NCBI GenBank assembly: GCA_033675265.1
Contig: JAUJYZ010000082.1
Span: 43,501 to 107,500, forward strand
Length of the DNA stretch: 64,000 nt
Source: Actinostola sp. cb2023
Taxonomy: Eukaryota > Cnidaria > Anthozoa > Actiniaria > Actinostolidae
Direction of reading: 5' to 3'
In this document: positions 1-9,500 of the stretch, one piece after another
Position numbering within the stretch: position 1 is the first letter of the stretch
Layout: the number at the start of each line of letters is the position of its first letter
Notes under the pieces: generated by a model
Told to the model about the DNA's origin: nothing
The model's input: the letters and a program-made list of their open reading frames with translations, nothing else
Database searches by the model: none
Translations under genes and position numbers: made by a program

Positions 1-268
1 GCTCGAATAGATTCTATCGCTTGACAAAGTTTCTTGAACGAGGATGTTTTGAACCTCGTGTAAAACATTTTCTCAGGACCAACTTCGAGGTTGTGGAGGC
101 ATTCTAGCATATCATTGACAGCTTTTATAAACCTCAATGGTTCATCTCTTGGCGGATCTTCATACAATACTATCCTGGTACCGAATACTAGTGTACCAAT
201 TGCTGAAATGATATCATGAAGCGGCAAAAACATTACTAAATGAGCGCGCAATTGCCGTGGCAGCTTGA
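1..268 (-). CDS. Cytochrome P450, mitochondrial-clan, partial exon
   Basis: Read on the minus strand this exon encodes a segment with AIGTLVFGTRI followed by EDPPRDEPLRFIKAVNDM. This matches the region after helix D/E in mitochondrial-clan P450s (CYP10/24/27/44 type), where ESIG..ALDTRLG and P..A..FI.AV are usual. These are haem-thiolate monooxygenases of the inner mitochondrial membrane that oxidise sterols or xenobiotics. I chose the acceptor TAG at 269-271 because it leaves two bases that complete the codon left by the exon at 1077-1237 and gives about the expected spacing between helix C and this block. A second phase-compatible acceptor at 203-205 would give a shorter exon. The exon is cut by the window edge, so the haem-binding Cys is not visible. 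Subfamily is not assigned. Confidence 0.6.
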
Positions 269-349
269 CTAGTACTGACTGGTTGATTAGGAGTGAAAAA
301 CTTTTTTTTACATATGTAGTAAAATCTCTGAACAAGACATTTTAAGAAT

Positions 350-848
350 CCGGTTGTACTTACGAAAGGTGGATATAGTGTAATCTGTTGGATAAATCCT
401 TATCCAGTTTATCTTTATTAGATATAACAGCATCAACTTATCCACTGGATATAAGGCCGGATTTATCCGGTCGGGATAGCGCTATTCAACAGAGACGGAG
501 AAAAAACGTTTTATAGCCTCTTCTAATAAGGACACTTATAGTTTGTTAAGCTCAATATTTTGTATACAAGCCCTTTTATGCTCAAATAACAAAATGTCAA
601 ATGCCACCAAGATTTGGTGAATCAGTCTCAGAGATATAAGGCCTTGTATTTTGGGAGAGATGAAATATCTCCGAGAAGCTTTACTGTCAGTAACTGAACA
701 AGGTTTTGCAACAGGTTTTGAGTAATGGCAGCACAAATGTATCAATTGCAGTTTTTGACGTATCATTGCCAGTTAATGAAAACTGTATGAAAACAGCAGC
801 TTTGCAGTTTTTCCGCTATGTCGCGCTATTCACCTTTCGTACAACCGG
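350..848. mobile_element. MITE with GGTTGTAC...GAAAGGT ends
   Basis: The left end CCGGTTGTACTTACGAAAGG is matched inversely by CCTTTCGTACAACCGG at the right end. The interior is rich in GGATAA/TTATCC half-palindromes. A shorter member of the same family lies at 22,511-22,670. It lies in the P450 intron and has no coding potential. Confidence 0.6.
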
Positions 849-877
849 GACCAGATGTACAATAAGCAATACCTACA

Positions 878-1040
878 CTGGGGCGGATCTAGGATTTTGA
901 GGTGGGGGGTTCACTCCAAAAGGAAATGTTACGCGCACCGATTTTTAGTATTTAAAAAAAATCGTATTATTATTGAATTGTTCCTGGGCAGCTAGGGGGG
1001 TGCACGAGCACCCAATGAACCCCCATTAAATCCGCCACAT
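878..1040. mobile_element. hAT-type MITE (5-bp TSD CTACA)
   Basis: The ends CTGGGGCGGAT and (inverted) ATGTGGCGGAT are flanked on both sides by CTACA (873-877 and 1041-1045). It sits 36 bp from the P450 exon at 1077. The GGGGCGGAT end is shared with the better preserved copy at 20,441-20,611. Confidence 0.6.
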
Positions 1041-1076
1041 CTACATTCAATCGAGCATTTTGATAACTCTTCTTAC

Positions 1077-1237
1077 AGGGTTGAAATCTCTCCTTCAGTG
1101 TTGCCTTCTCTTGGCGGATACTCTTCAGTGCATCATCAACGACATCATAAAAGTTGCCAATGTTGTCATGCAGCTCTCTGGGTCTCAGCATTTTTGGAGA
1201 AAGAGATTGGCGAAAATGTTTCCAATCAGCTCCTTCT
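1077..1237 (-). CDS. Cytochrome P450, helix C exon
   Basis: The minus-strand translation starts EGADWKHFRQSLSPKMLRP and continues with NIGNFYDVVDDALKSIR. This is the P450 helix C region: WxxxR is WKHFR, whose Trp and Arg contact the haem propionates, and the LSPKMLRP stretch is typical of mitochondrial-clan members. The acceptor is TAG at 1238-1240 and the donor GTAAGA starts at 1076. The exon ends in phase 1 and its last base joins the exon at 1-268. No N-terminal exon was found between here and 6.4 kb; the 5' intron is filled by the CCACC minisatellite and a hAT element. No stop codons interrupt the reading frame. It could be a decayed paralogue, but the intact frame and splice sites argue for a real gene. 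Confidence 0.65.
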
Positions 1238-1289
1238 CTATAGAAGAGCAAGTAACAGAATCATCTGATTCATTACCACTTCCACCACC

Positions 1290-1746
1290 TCTACTATGGC
1301 CTCTACTCACAACCGCCACTACCATCATGATATCATCTCCATCACCACTGCCACTACCACTAGTTCAACCACCACAAGTATTACAACCACCACCTCTACC
1401 CACCACTTCTACCCATGCACAACCACCACCGCCACTACCATCATGATCGATCATCACCACTGCTACTACCACCACCACTAGTACAACCACCACAACTATT
1501 ACAACCACCACCTCTTCCCACCACTTCTACCCATGCACAGCCACCAACACCACTACCATCATGATCGATCATCACCACTGCTACTACCACCACCACTAGT
1601 ACAACCACCACAACTATTACAACCACCACCTCTACCCACCACTTCTACCCATGCACAACCACCACCACCACTACCATCATGATCATCTCCACCACCACTG
1701 CCACCACTACTAGTACAACCACCACAACTATTACAACCACCACCTC
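1290..1746. repeat. Minisatellite, about 118-bp unit, left block
   Basis: About four units rich in CCACCA/ACTACC, each containing TTCTACCCATGCACA (near 1411, 1529 and 1647, so a 118-bp period). It continues at 2981-3590 after the hAT insertion. ORFs through it in several frames are products of composition. Confidence 0.9.
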
Positions 1747-1979
1747 CAGGGCCGTAGCAAGCCTTGCAAAACTGGGGGGCACAAAGTCACTTCGCAACAC
1801 ATGATCACAAAAAAAAAGAATATTTAAACCATAGATATTCCTTTAATGGAATTACATGCACTCTGGTGATATTCCTATTAAACATTTAATGTATATAATA
1901 TTAATAATAATATTAGAACCAATCGCCGAAATGTTTCCCCTAGAGCTAGATTTATCATCACAATTTGTTCATTCAACTG

Positions 1980-2817
1980 TCTGTGTTGCCTTAGAAGCAA
2001 ACTCAGACTGCTTTGGAAGGTCACTCTTGGTAAACTTTCCGAACAACTGCTTGCGCTGGTGGTTGTCCCCTAAGAACAAATTAGCCACCACCATGTCCAT
2101 GGCATTTGTCAGTTCTTTGTGCACGTGAAGCAGCATCAGGTGGTTCAGCCTGTCCTGTCCCGTGGTGACAGGTGGTGACTTTGACGCGCTTTAACGCTGA
2201 GAAAGAGCGCTCACTGACAGCATTGGTCAGTGCAGGCATGACAAGCACTGACACCTCATTCAGCAACTGTTTGTGTGCATCCTCAAGTGACTGGAAAAAG
2301 TCCAGTATAGATCGATTATGTTGAAAGTGGGTATGTCGTACCCCATGGCCTGCACTATCCCTGGCAGAAAGGACAGCTGGGGCTCCAGGTTGTACTGCTG
2401 CAAGTCTGTATCGCCATAGACGGCCATCACTTTCGCGAGCTCTTCGCTGTGGTCTTCGCCTGCCACCGCCTTAAGAAGAAGCTCTTGGATTATTTGGTAG
2501 ATTTTGAAGTCCTTCTGGTTAAATCTGGCGCGAATACAGCACGCTGTCGTTGCATCTATTGCCTCAAAATAAACATGGCGGAAGTGCTCCTTGGCCGTAG
2601 AAGGAAAGTAGTGCGTGCCACTGTCTCCTACCTCTCGCCGTGCGGAAGCTCGTCGTTTCCGTGGCAGCTGTGGCTCTTCGACTCCATCTACTTCGCTTTT
2701 CCTTTGTAGCACTCTTGCCCAGAACTGATCAAAGGCTTCTTCACTCTGAACAAACAATCGTCTGGAAAGTGCCGCATTAAAGTCCAAAAAAAACCCCGAT
2801 CGATTGTTCGATAGCAA
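1980..2817 (-). pseudogene. hAT transposase, broken
   Basis: Two minus-strand pieces are readable. The segment 2817-2260 carries FYFEAIDATTACCIRARFNQ-like and ELLLKAVAG blocks found in the RNase H-like core region of hAT transposases. The segment 2266-1980 carries NAVSERSFSALKRVK, the start of the C-terminal hAT dimerisation domain; after a frameshift near 2180 the frame continues as RLNHLMLLHVHKEL. The N-terminal BED zinc finger is absent. hAT transposases are DDE nucleases that excise and insert the element in the nucleus. With frameshifts and a missing N-terminus this copy cannot be functional. Confidence 0.8.
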
Positions 2818-2879
2818 AAAATATATTTTATCATCATTATTATTTTGAGGAAAAACGTTTTTTAATTTGGGAAAAAACT

Positions 2880-2944
<65 letters not shown>
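2880..2944. repeat. Poly-G tract, 65 nt
   Basis: An uninterrupted run of G inside the hAT element, 36 bp from its right end. Its exact length in the genome is uncertain because such runs are hard to sequence. Confidence 0.9.
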
Positions 2945-2947
<3 letters not shown>

Positions 2948-2980
2948 GGGCCCCCCGTCCCTATGGGCGCTACGGCCCTG

Positions 2981-3590
2981 ACCTCTACCTACCACTTCTA
3001 CCCATGCACAACCACCAACACCACTACCATCATGATCATCTCCATCACCACTGCCACTACCACTAGTACAACCACCACAACTATTACAACCACCACCTCT
3101 ACCCACCACTTCTACCATGCACAACCACCACCACTACCATCATGATCATGTCCATCACCACTGCCACTACCACTAGTACAACCACCACAACTATTACAAC
3201 CCGGCAGCACCTCTACCCACCACTTCTACCCATGCACAACCACCACCACCACCATGATCATCTCCATCACCACTGCTACTACCACTAGTACAACCACCAC
3301 AACTATTACAACCCGGCAGCACCTCTACCCACCACTTCTACCCATGCACAACCACCACCACCACTACCATCATGATCATCTCCATCACCACTGCCACTAG
3401 TACAACCACCACAACTATTACAACCACCACCTCTACCCACCACTTCTACCCATGCACAACCACCACCACCACTACCATCATGATCATCTCCATCACCACT
3501 GCTACTACCACCACCACAACTATTACAACCACCACCTCTACCCACCACTTCTACCCATGCACAACCACCAACACTACTACCATTACGATG
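2981..3590. repeat. Minisatellite, 105-118-bp unit, right block
   Basis: Continuation of the block at 1290-1746 with about six units. The ACCCATGCAC marks fall near 3000, 3228, 3340, 3448 and 3553, with a one-base-deleted copy near 3115. Units shorten from about 115 to 105 bp towards the right. Two adjacent units share a CCCGGCAGC variant. Confidence 0.9.
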
Positions 3591-3743
3591 TCCTCGACTC
3601 TGCGCATGAGCAGAGCATATGCAAAGACCGGAATTCTTGCTTTTCCGGGCTAAAATCTTGGAATTCTTTATTTATTGCCTTTAGGCCATTGCATGTAATA
3701 ATTAATGAGTATGAGAAGTCAGTCGTTCCAAATCCTCGAATTC

Positions 3744-3778
3744 GGACTAGACGGGGTTTCCAGAACCCCGTCTAGTCC
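3744..3778. repeat. Perfect 15-bp hairpin
   Basis: GGACTAGACGGGGTT and its exact inverse are separated by the 5-nt loop TCCAG. Confidence 0.8.
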
Positions 3779-3951
3779 TCATTCTCGGCTTTGAAACATT
3801 ACTTCTAAACCTCATGAATAATTCATGAGCAAATTCTCTTTTCATAAGCAGGGAGAAAAAGAGTGTGGACGACTTGTAGCAAGTCTATTGACATCGAGCG
3901 CTATCACTACATCTGCTCCCGCTATGAGCAGAAATGTTGGCTTGTGTCATA

Positions 3952-4264
3952 CAGCTAATTCAGAAAAAGTTGTCGGCGATCGACTTCAAGCCTACGCGAC
4001 TAGACCGAAAAGGAGTATGGTAAAAATCAACGAGTCTATAAATACACTATCAAAAAGGAACGTCTCTCACGGAATATGATTCATATCTGCTTCTGTTTCC
4101 TTGTTTTAAAACGCGTAGGCATACATTTACAGATTCACCTGCCATTGTCATCAAATACGAAAAGCATGCAAGTGAATTATCATATCTACCCATACTCCCT
4201 TTCGGTCTAGTCGCGTAGGCTTGAAGTCGATCGCCGACAACGTTTTCTAGATCTGAATTAGCTG
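3952..4264. mobile_element. Foldback element, about 70-bp arms
   Basis: The arms 3952-4020 and 4190-4264 are near-perfect inverse copies, for example GTCGGCGATCGACTTCAAGC against its complement. The right arm has a 6-bp insertion. There is no coding potential; 4265-4650 holds nothing I recognise. Confidence 0.75.
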
Positions 4265-4650
4265 TATATGTTTATTATACGTTCCCTTTATAGCTCAGTA
4301 ACATACGAAACTCATTTCAAGTGTTTATTTTGATGCACTTGGTAATGCTGTAAAATATCATTAATAAATTAGTAAATAGCACATTAAATTCAGACATACA
4401 CTGTACACTACCATCAGTTCCATCACACTTACAAGTATTATATACATTTACATCGTTTAGGTAGCTTGAAATTAGTAATCTATATGGGGGGAGCCAATTG
4501 TTTATCATAAAGTACCAAAGGGAAGGGAAATCTTTGGGTGATTTCTACACCTTGGGGGGAGGGGGATAAAATGTCCATTAAAGGTTCAGTCCCCTTACTC
4601 TATTTATTCAATGACTACAGTACTTCCAGGCCTGCTTCCTTATCATCTTA

Positions 4651-4900
4651 GGGACTTGTCAGAAATTAGCAGGGGGAAAGGGGTGGAAATGGGGGAGGGT
4701 CAAAACTTTTTGAGCCTCTGAAAAGGGAGGTTCTTGAAAAATAGGCAGTGAAAAAGGGAGTATTTTGGTATTTTAGGCTAAGCCCAAGGGGAAGGTCAGG
4801 AAATTTCATTCCCATCGCTAGGAGAGGATCACAATATTTTTAACGCTCAATTTAAAATATCCACCCTCCCCCTACCCCCTGTTAATTTCTGACAAGTCCC
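4651..4900. mobile_element. MITE with GGGACTTGTCAGAAATTA ends
   Basis: The TIR GGGACTTGTCAGAAATTAGC is found at 4651 and inversely, with one change, up to 4900. The interior is purine-rich then pyrimidine-rich. A TSD was not clear. Confidence 0.7.
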
Positions 4901-5120
4901 TCATGTTGAATAAGTTCTGAAGTCTATTTGCTTAACGTTTATCTATCTTACACATTATTGAATTCAATATCAACAAAATTATTCATAGAGAGAAAGAGAG
5001 AGAGATAAAAATGAAATTGAATCTTAATTTAACTAATGTATTTTTTTCGGTGCTCACTGAGCTAATACCCTGCAGACTAGTACATGTTGCGCGCAATGTT
5101 GCACCGTGTGTCTGCACCTT

Positions 5121-5436
5121 TAAGGCTGGTTCTCACTAGTTAGCGTGGTAAGCGTCGGAATCGCAATCGCAAGAAGCTTACGATCTAGTGTGAATCAAAA
5201 CAACGCAATCGTAAGAAAAAGAAAACCTTCTGATTCTTCAAATTCCGAATCCGTCGTCCTTCTGCTTCCGACTCCGATTATTAGTTCACACTGGACATAA
5301 GCTCCTCTTACGATTCCGATTATTAGTGACACTGGTCATAAGCTCCTCTTACGATTCCGATTATTAGTTCACACTGGTCATAAGCTCCTCTTACGATTCC
5401 GATAATTCCGACGCTAGTGTCTGTGAATGAGGCTTT
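5121..5436. mobile_element. MITE with internal 42-bp tandem repeat
   Basis: The ends carry AGCGTCGGAATCG-like and inverse CGATTCCG...CCGACGCTAG sequences. Inside, 5270-5404 contains three units of about 42 bp built on CGATTCCGATTATTAG...CATAAGCTCCTCTTA. Confidence 0.6.
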
Positions 5437-5536
5437 AGTTAGTTGTCGAAGAACAATAAACACTGCGCGAAAACATACATTACAAGATGAAATCCACTTC
5501 AGTGCAATTGTGGCTAACAACTTCACAATGCTTGGG

Positions 5537-5626
5537 TAGCCTGCGTAGTCCCCCTCCTTTTCCCCTTCCTTTCCCCCACCCCCTCCCATTCCCTTCCCTT
5601 CCGCTAGAGCCTGGCTACGCAGGCTA
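5537..5626. mobile_element. Short foldback, TAGCCTGCGTAG ends
   Basis: TAGCCTGCGTAG at 5537 and CTACGCAGGCTA ending at 5626 bracket a C/T-rich stretch. A TATGCAGGC duplication follows. Confidence 0.55.
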
Positions 5627-6010
5627 TGCAGGCTATGCATGGGTGAATGTCATGCGTGGAACATTCCCCAAACCCTATCACTGATTCTACAATAACCAAA
5701 GACATAACATAAGAAAAATAAGAAAAATTTGTTGTTGCATCCACGACATTCACCCATTGCTGATACACCATATATGGCCTATCTTGATTCTTGGTAAAAG
5801 TACATTAGAGTCGTTTTCGTACGAGTGGGAAACCTACGATACCGTGACACTCAAATGGCTTATTTTCTAAACCAATGAAAAAACGGGCAGATGCATTCCA
5901 TCCAATCAAACTCTTTCAATACGGCATGGCATGGTACGGTAACGTAACTTTCCCACTAACGCCCGGGCTCTATCTCCTAGGCAACAATGCATGTAACCCC
6001 ATGAAGATAG

Positions 6011-6298
6011 ATACAGCTGTTTCAAAAAAAGTTGGTGCCAGTTTTGTTGCATCTTGCATCTTGCATACCAAGCCCGAAATGTATTGTGGATCATATGTCA
6101 ACAATGTCTGCATGCAAATACAGAAGAAAATATGCCGGCTCCATATTGTGAAGATAAAGTTTGGGAAAATTCCCAGAGTCCATATTGTTGTGACCTTTCG
6201 CTGACTCCATTCACATCACCCATAGTGCATTTCGGGCTTGGTATGCAACATGCAAGATGCAACACAACCTTCACCAACCTTTTTTGAAATAGCTGTAT
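6011..6298. mobile_element. Foldback element, ATACAGCT ends
   Basis: The arms (about 6011-6080 and 6223-6298) share TTGCATCTTGCAT, ACCAAGCCCGAAATG and ATACAGCT..TTTCAAAAAA in inverse order. It lies just downstream of the NEK stop codon. Confidence 0.65.
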
Positions 6299-6336
6299 AT
6301 CAAGGGAAATGCAAATAATTTCACGTATTATTAATT

Positions 6337-6364
6337 ACTCGGGCTTCCTGTGGAATGCCCGAGT
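6337..6364. repeat. ACTCGGGC hairpin, Helitron-family 5' handle
   Basis: ACTCGGGC and GCCCGAGT enclose TTCCTGTGGAAT. The same design, preceded by TTAATT, starts the Helitron at 39,750 and the insertion ending at 29,764. Only this short piece is recognisable here. Confidence 0.5.
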
Positions 6365-6430
6365 TTAATTTTGAGGGAGAATTGTGTCATCAAGGGGAAA
6401 GGCATTTTTGCACGAGTTGATTGTAGGCTG

Positions 6431-6538
6431 TCAGTGTAAATGCGAGGCGTGCATCCGTTTAGCCACTTCATTGATATATGCCACGTCTGGTCTTTGCTCT
6501 GGTTCAGGGTTAATACAAAGACTTACAAGATCCCTTAA
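6431..6538 (-). CDS. NEK6/7: NEK6/7 exon 9 (last), with stop
   Basis: Encodes [20 protein letters not shown] and the C-terminal VAKRMHA block, then TGA (6431-6433). It covers the last helices of the kinase C-lobe. The acceptor is CAG at 6539-6541. No clear poly-A signal was identified downstream. Confidence 0.92.
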   Translation of the reverse strand, partial: LRDLVSLCINPEPEQRPDVAYINEVAKRMHASHLH

Positions 6539-9500
6539 CTGAAAGATAGTAAAACCATTATGTTGTACTCAGATGATAGAAGCAATCTAGGGGGGACTTG
6601 CACTAAGAGGTCACGTGACTACACCGCCTCAAATACCCCCTTTAAATAAAGCAGTAGTGGCAAAATGAACTCCAGAAATAAGTTTATTGTTCTGTTTTTT
6701 TGTACTTTCGTCCCTTTCTTTTTTGTCTTTCTTTTTTTTCTTGCTTGATATTTCTAAGCCAATAAGCAAGAAAGACAAAAAAGAAAGGGACGAAAGTACA
6801 AAAGACAGAACAATAAACTCATTTCTGGAATTTATATTAGTGTGAGCTCCCTAGATAAGCATTCTCTTTGCTTTTGGGGCAAACACTACATGTAAGTGTT
6901 ATATGTTTAAATAAATAAAAAATGAAAAAAGCAACTCGAAATTAGTCACGACCCAGGTATTTGCTTTTTGTTTCGCTGGTCTTTACGTGTGGGACTCATG
7001 TCATGTTGACAATGCCCTCAACTAGGTTGGTTGTAACAAAGTTAATAAATAAATAAGCAAAAACGCAAATTTTCAGCTCACAATGTTTGACACAACGGAT
7101 AAATGTTACGAAAAATAGCCGGAATCTAATACTCTTATCAGGCGTACTGATTTTTAAGATCAGCAAACTGGTTTCTTTCTGGTGCAAACAGCCTATATGA
7201 TCTGAAAGAGTTTGTCTGAAAGAACATTTCTGGAAAGTTTCGATGGTATAGGATAAAATCTCAAAAAGTTATCGGGGATGACATTTATAGACTTTAGTAT
7301 GGGATTTTGCCGTCATGCGCTACGAGCCTCGTTTTGATGTTTTTTCAGAATTTAAATCGTTCATAACTTCGCAGATATATATAATTTCGTCATGAAACTT
7401 TTACATTATACTTATATAACTAATTTCATGACGAAAATTATATATCTCTGCGAAGTTATGAACGATTTAAATTCTGAAAAAACATCAAAACGAGGCTTGT
7501 AACGCATGACGGCAAAATCCCATACTTTAGTATAAATGTCATCCCCGATAACATTTTGAGATTTTATCCTATACCATCGAAACTTTCCAGAAATGTTCTT
7601 TCAGACAAACTCTTTCAGATCATATAGGCTGTTTGTGCACCAGAAAGAAACCAGTTTGCTGATCTTAAAAATCAGTACGCCTGATAAGAGTCAAGCTTGC
7701 CATCCAGCACATTTCCCCATATGATTGAATCCTAATAAAATAATCGATTTATTTTTAATGCAATTTCTCCTGTACCTAACAATACGAGCTGAAAATTTAC
7801 CTTCTTAGGTAGGTAGGCAGGTAGATTATTAAACCACGTTGTCACAGATTGAGCACGGAACTCTTTTAAAGGTGAACGTGCTAATTTACAATAATAATAT
7901 CTTACTAATATCGAGCTGCTCTTTTGATTTCTGGAGTTTATGTTGACACTGTTTCACGTGACCTTAGTGCAAGTCCCCTATTTAAATACTGGAAAGGTTT
8001 GTCTCATTTGGTCAACATGTACAGTACACATGTACATGTATGTTGACTGAAAGTATTTGGTAGACATTGGCTTTAGAGATGATCATGCTACATGTACCTT
8101 TAAACACGAGGGCGCACTATAACAGGGCATTGCTCCGCCCACAACTTTTGAATAATAATGAGCTTCAATATGGCGGACAATGGTTGAACATGGCTGAACA
8201 ACGGGGTAAAGTAATTTTCTTAATAAAGTCACATTTCAACAGCAAAGTCAATGAAGAAATTGTAAATTTACGTCTAAAACAGTTATAATAGACGGACGTG
8301 TCAATATTTTTCGTATTCGGTAGTTATCTATACGATTTTCATTCGCACCACACGTACGAAGAATGTTTTGAATTTCGCGCGCCATGTATCACAACAATCA
8401 ACATCCGTACTCCTTATCCAGGCCTACAAATTCATGAAGCGAAATCCTCTTTGCCTGTAATAAGCATTTCCAAGCATAAAACTATGTTCGGTCATTTCTA
8501 CATAAAGCAACACGAGTATTGTTTTCATTACACAAGTTACGTTCGTCTTCGTCACCATAACAAGACGAACGACGTCGTTCGCCGCAAAGGCGTATTGTTA
8601 CGAGGTAAATGTGTCGAGCATTTGTACATCTCTGTACTTTTATGGTAAAGGCCGGTAAGGCTTCGAAACCTATGCTGTGAGTATATTTAATTCGCAAGTG
8701 GCATTTCCATGTCTTGGCGTGTAAATTTTAGGATAACCTACGAAATAAACGATAAGCAGAATACTAGAGCCGTGCGACTTCAAAACGGCTAACGGTTCCA
8801 GTTCAAAGTACCATAATTTTATTTCACCAAAGTGAAAAGTGATAGTGAATTGTACAACAAAAATTATCCATGTGCGTTTTAGTACTTATTTCCACAGTTT
8901 CTTGTTCATTTGGTTGATTTATAGAGCTTGTAGTTCTTGAGATCCTCTCTCTATGACGTCTCGGTAGATTTGATTGACAGATCCAACGAACTTACCCTAG
9001 GTACCTCTCCTTTTATAGTGCGCCCTCGTGTTTAACATAAGCAGGATTGTTTGGGGGAGGGGAGGGTTAAAAGTTCATATAAAAATACTTACATCTTGAG
9101 AGTAGTGTTCTGAAGGGAGGGGAGGGTAATCACATTGTTCTATCTTCTTACATAAAGAATACAGATTCATTTTGTCTCCATAGAAGGGAGATTGTAAGGC
9201 AGCCATCTGATAGAAACAAAATACGAAATGTGAGCATGAAAAACCAAGTAAAAATACACCATGTGTAACACCACCTGGCTCAGTTGTATGAGTGTTGGCT
9301 TGTACATGTAGTAGGTCAGTTGTATGAGTGCTGGTTTGTGTGGTGGAGGTCAGTTGTATGAGTGCTGGCTTTTGTGGTGGAGGTCAGTTGTATGAGTGCT
9401 GGTTTGTGTGGTGGAGGTCAGTTGTATGAGTGCTGGCTTTTGTGGTGGAGGTCAGTTGTATGAGTGCTGGCTTGTGTAGTGGAGGTCAGTTGTATGAGTG

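Larger units (their letters stand above)
1747..2980 (-). mobile_element. hAT transposon with 5-bp TSD, inserted in minisatellite
   Basis: The left end CAGGGCCGTAGC (1747-1758) is matched perfectly and inversely by GCTACGGCCCTG (2969-2980). The flanks repeat ACCTC (1742-1746 and 2981-2985). Removing the element and one ACCTC restores the minisatellite consensus. A 5-bp TSD and a CAGGG...GTAG end are as described for the hAT5 group. The body has a broken hAT transposase on the minus strand and a long poly-G run near the right end. Confidence 0.85.
6592..7978. mobile_element. 1.39-kb TIR element with TA TSD and nested foldbacks
   Basis: GGGGACTTGCACTAAG at the left is matched inversely at the right, followed inward by GGTCACGTGA and ACTCCAGAAAT on both arms. 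TA flanks it at 6588-6589 and 7979-7980. It lies in the last NEK intron. The interior is made of two large palindromes, listed separately, and no ORF resembles a transposase. Confidence 0.7.

Noticed and set aside
1060..3653. Pro/Thr- or Gly-rich proteins
   Set aside because: They arise from the CCACC minisatellite and the poly-G tract.
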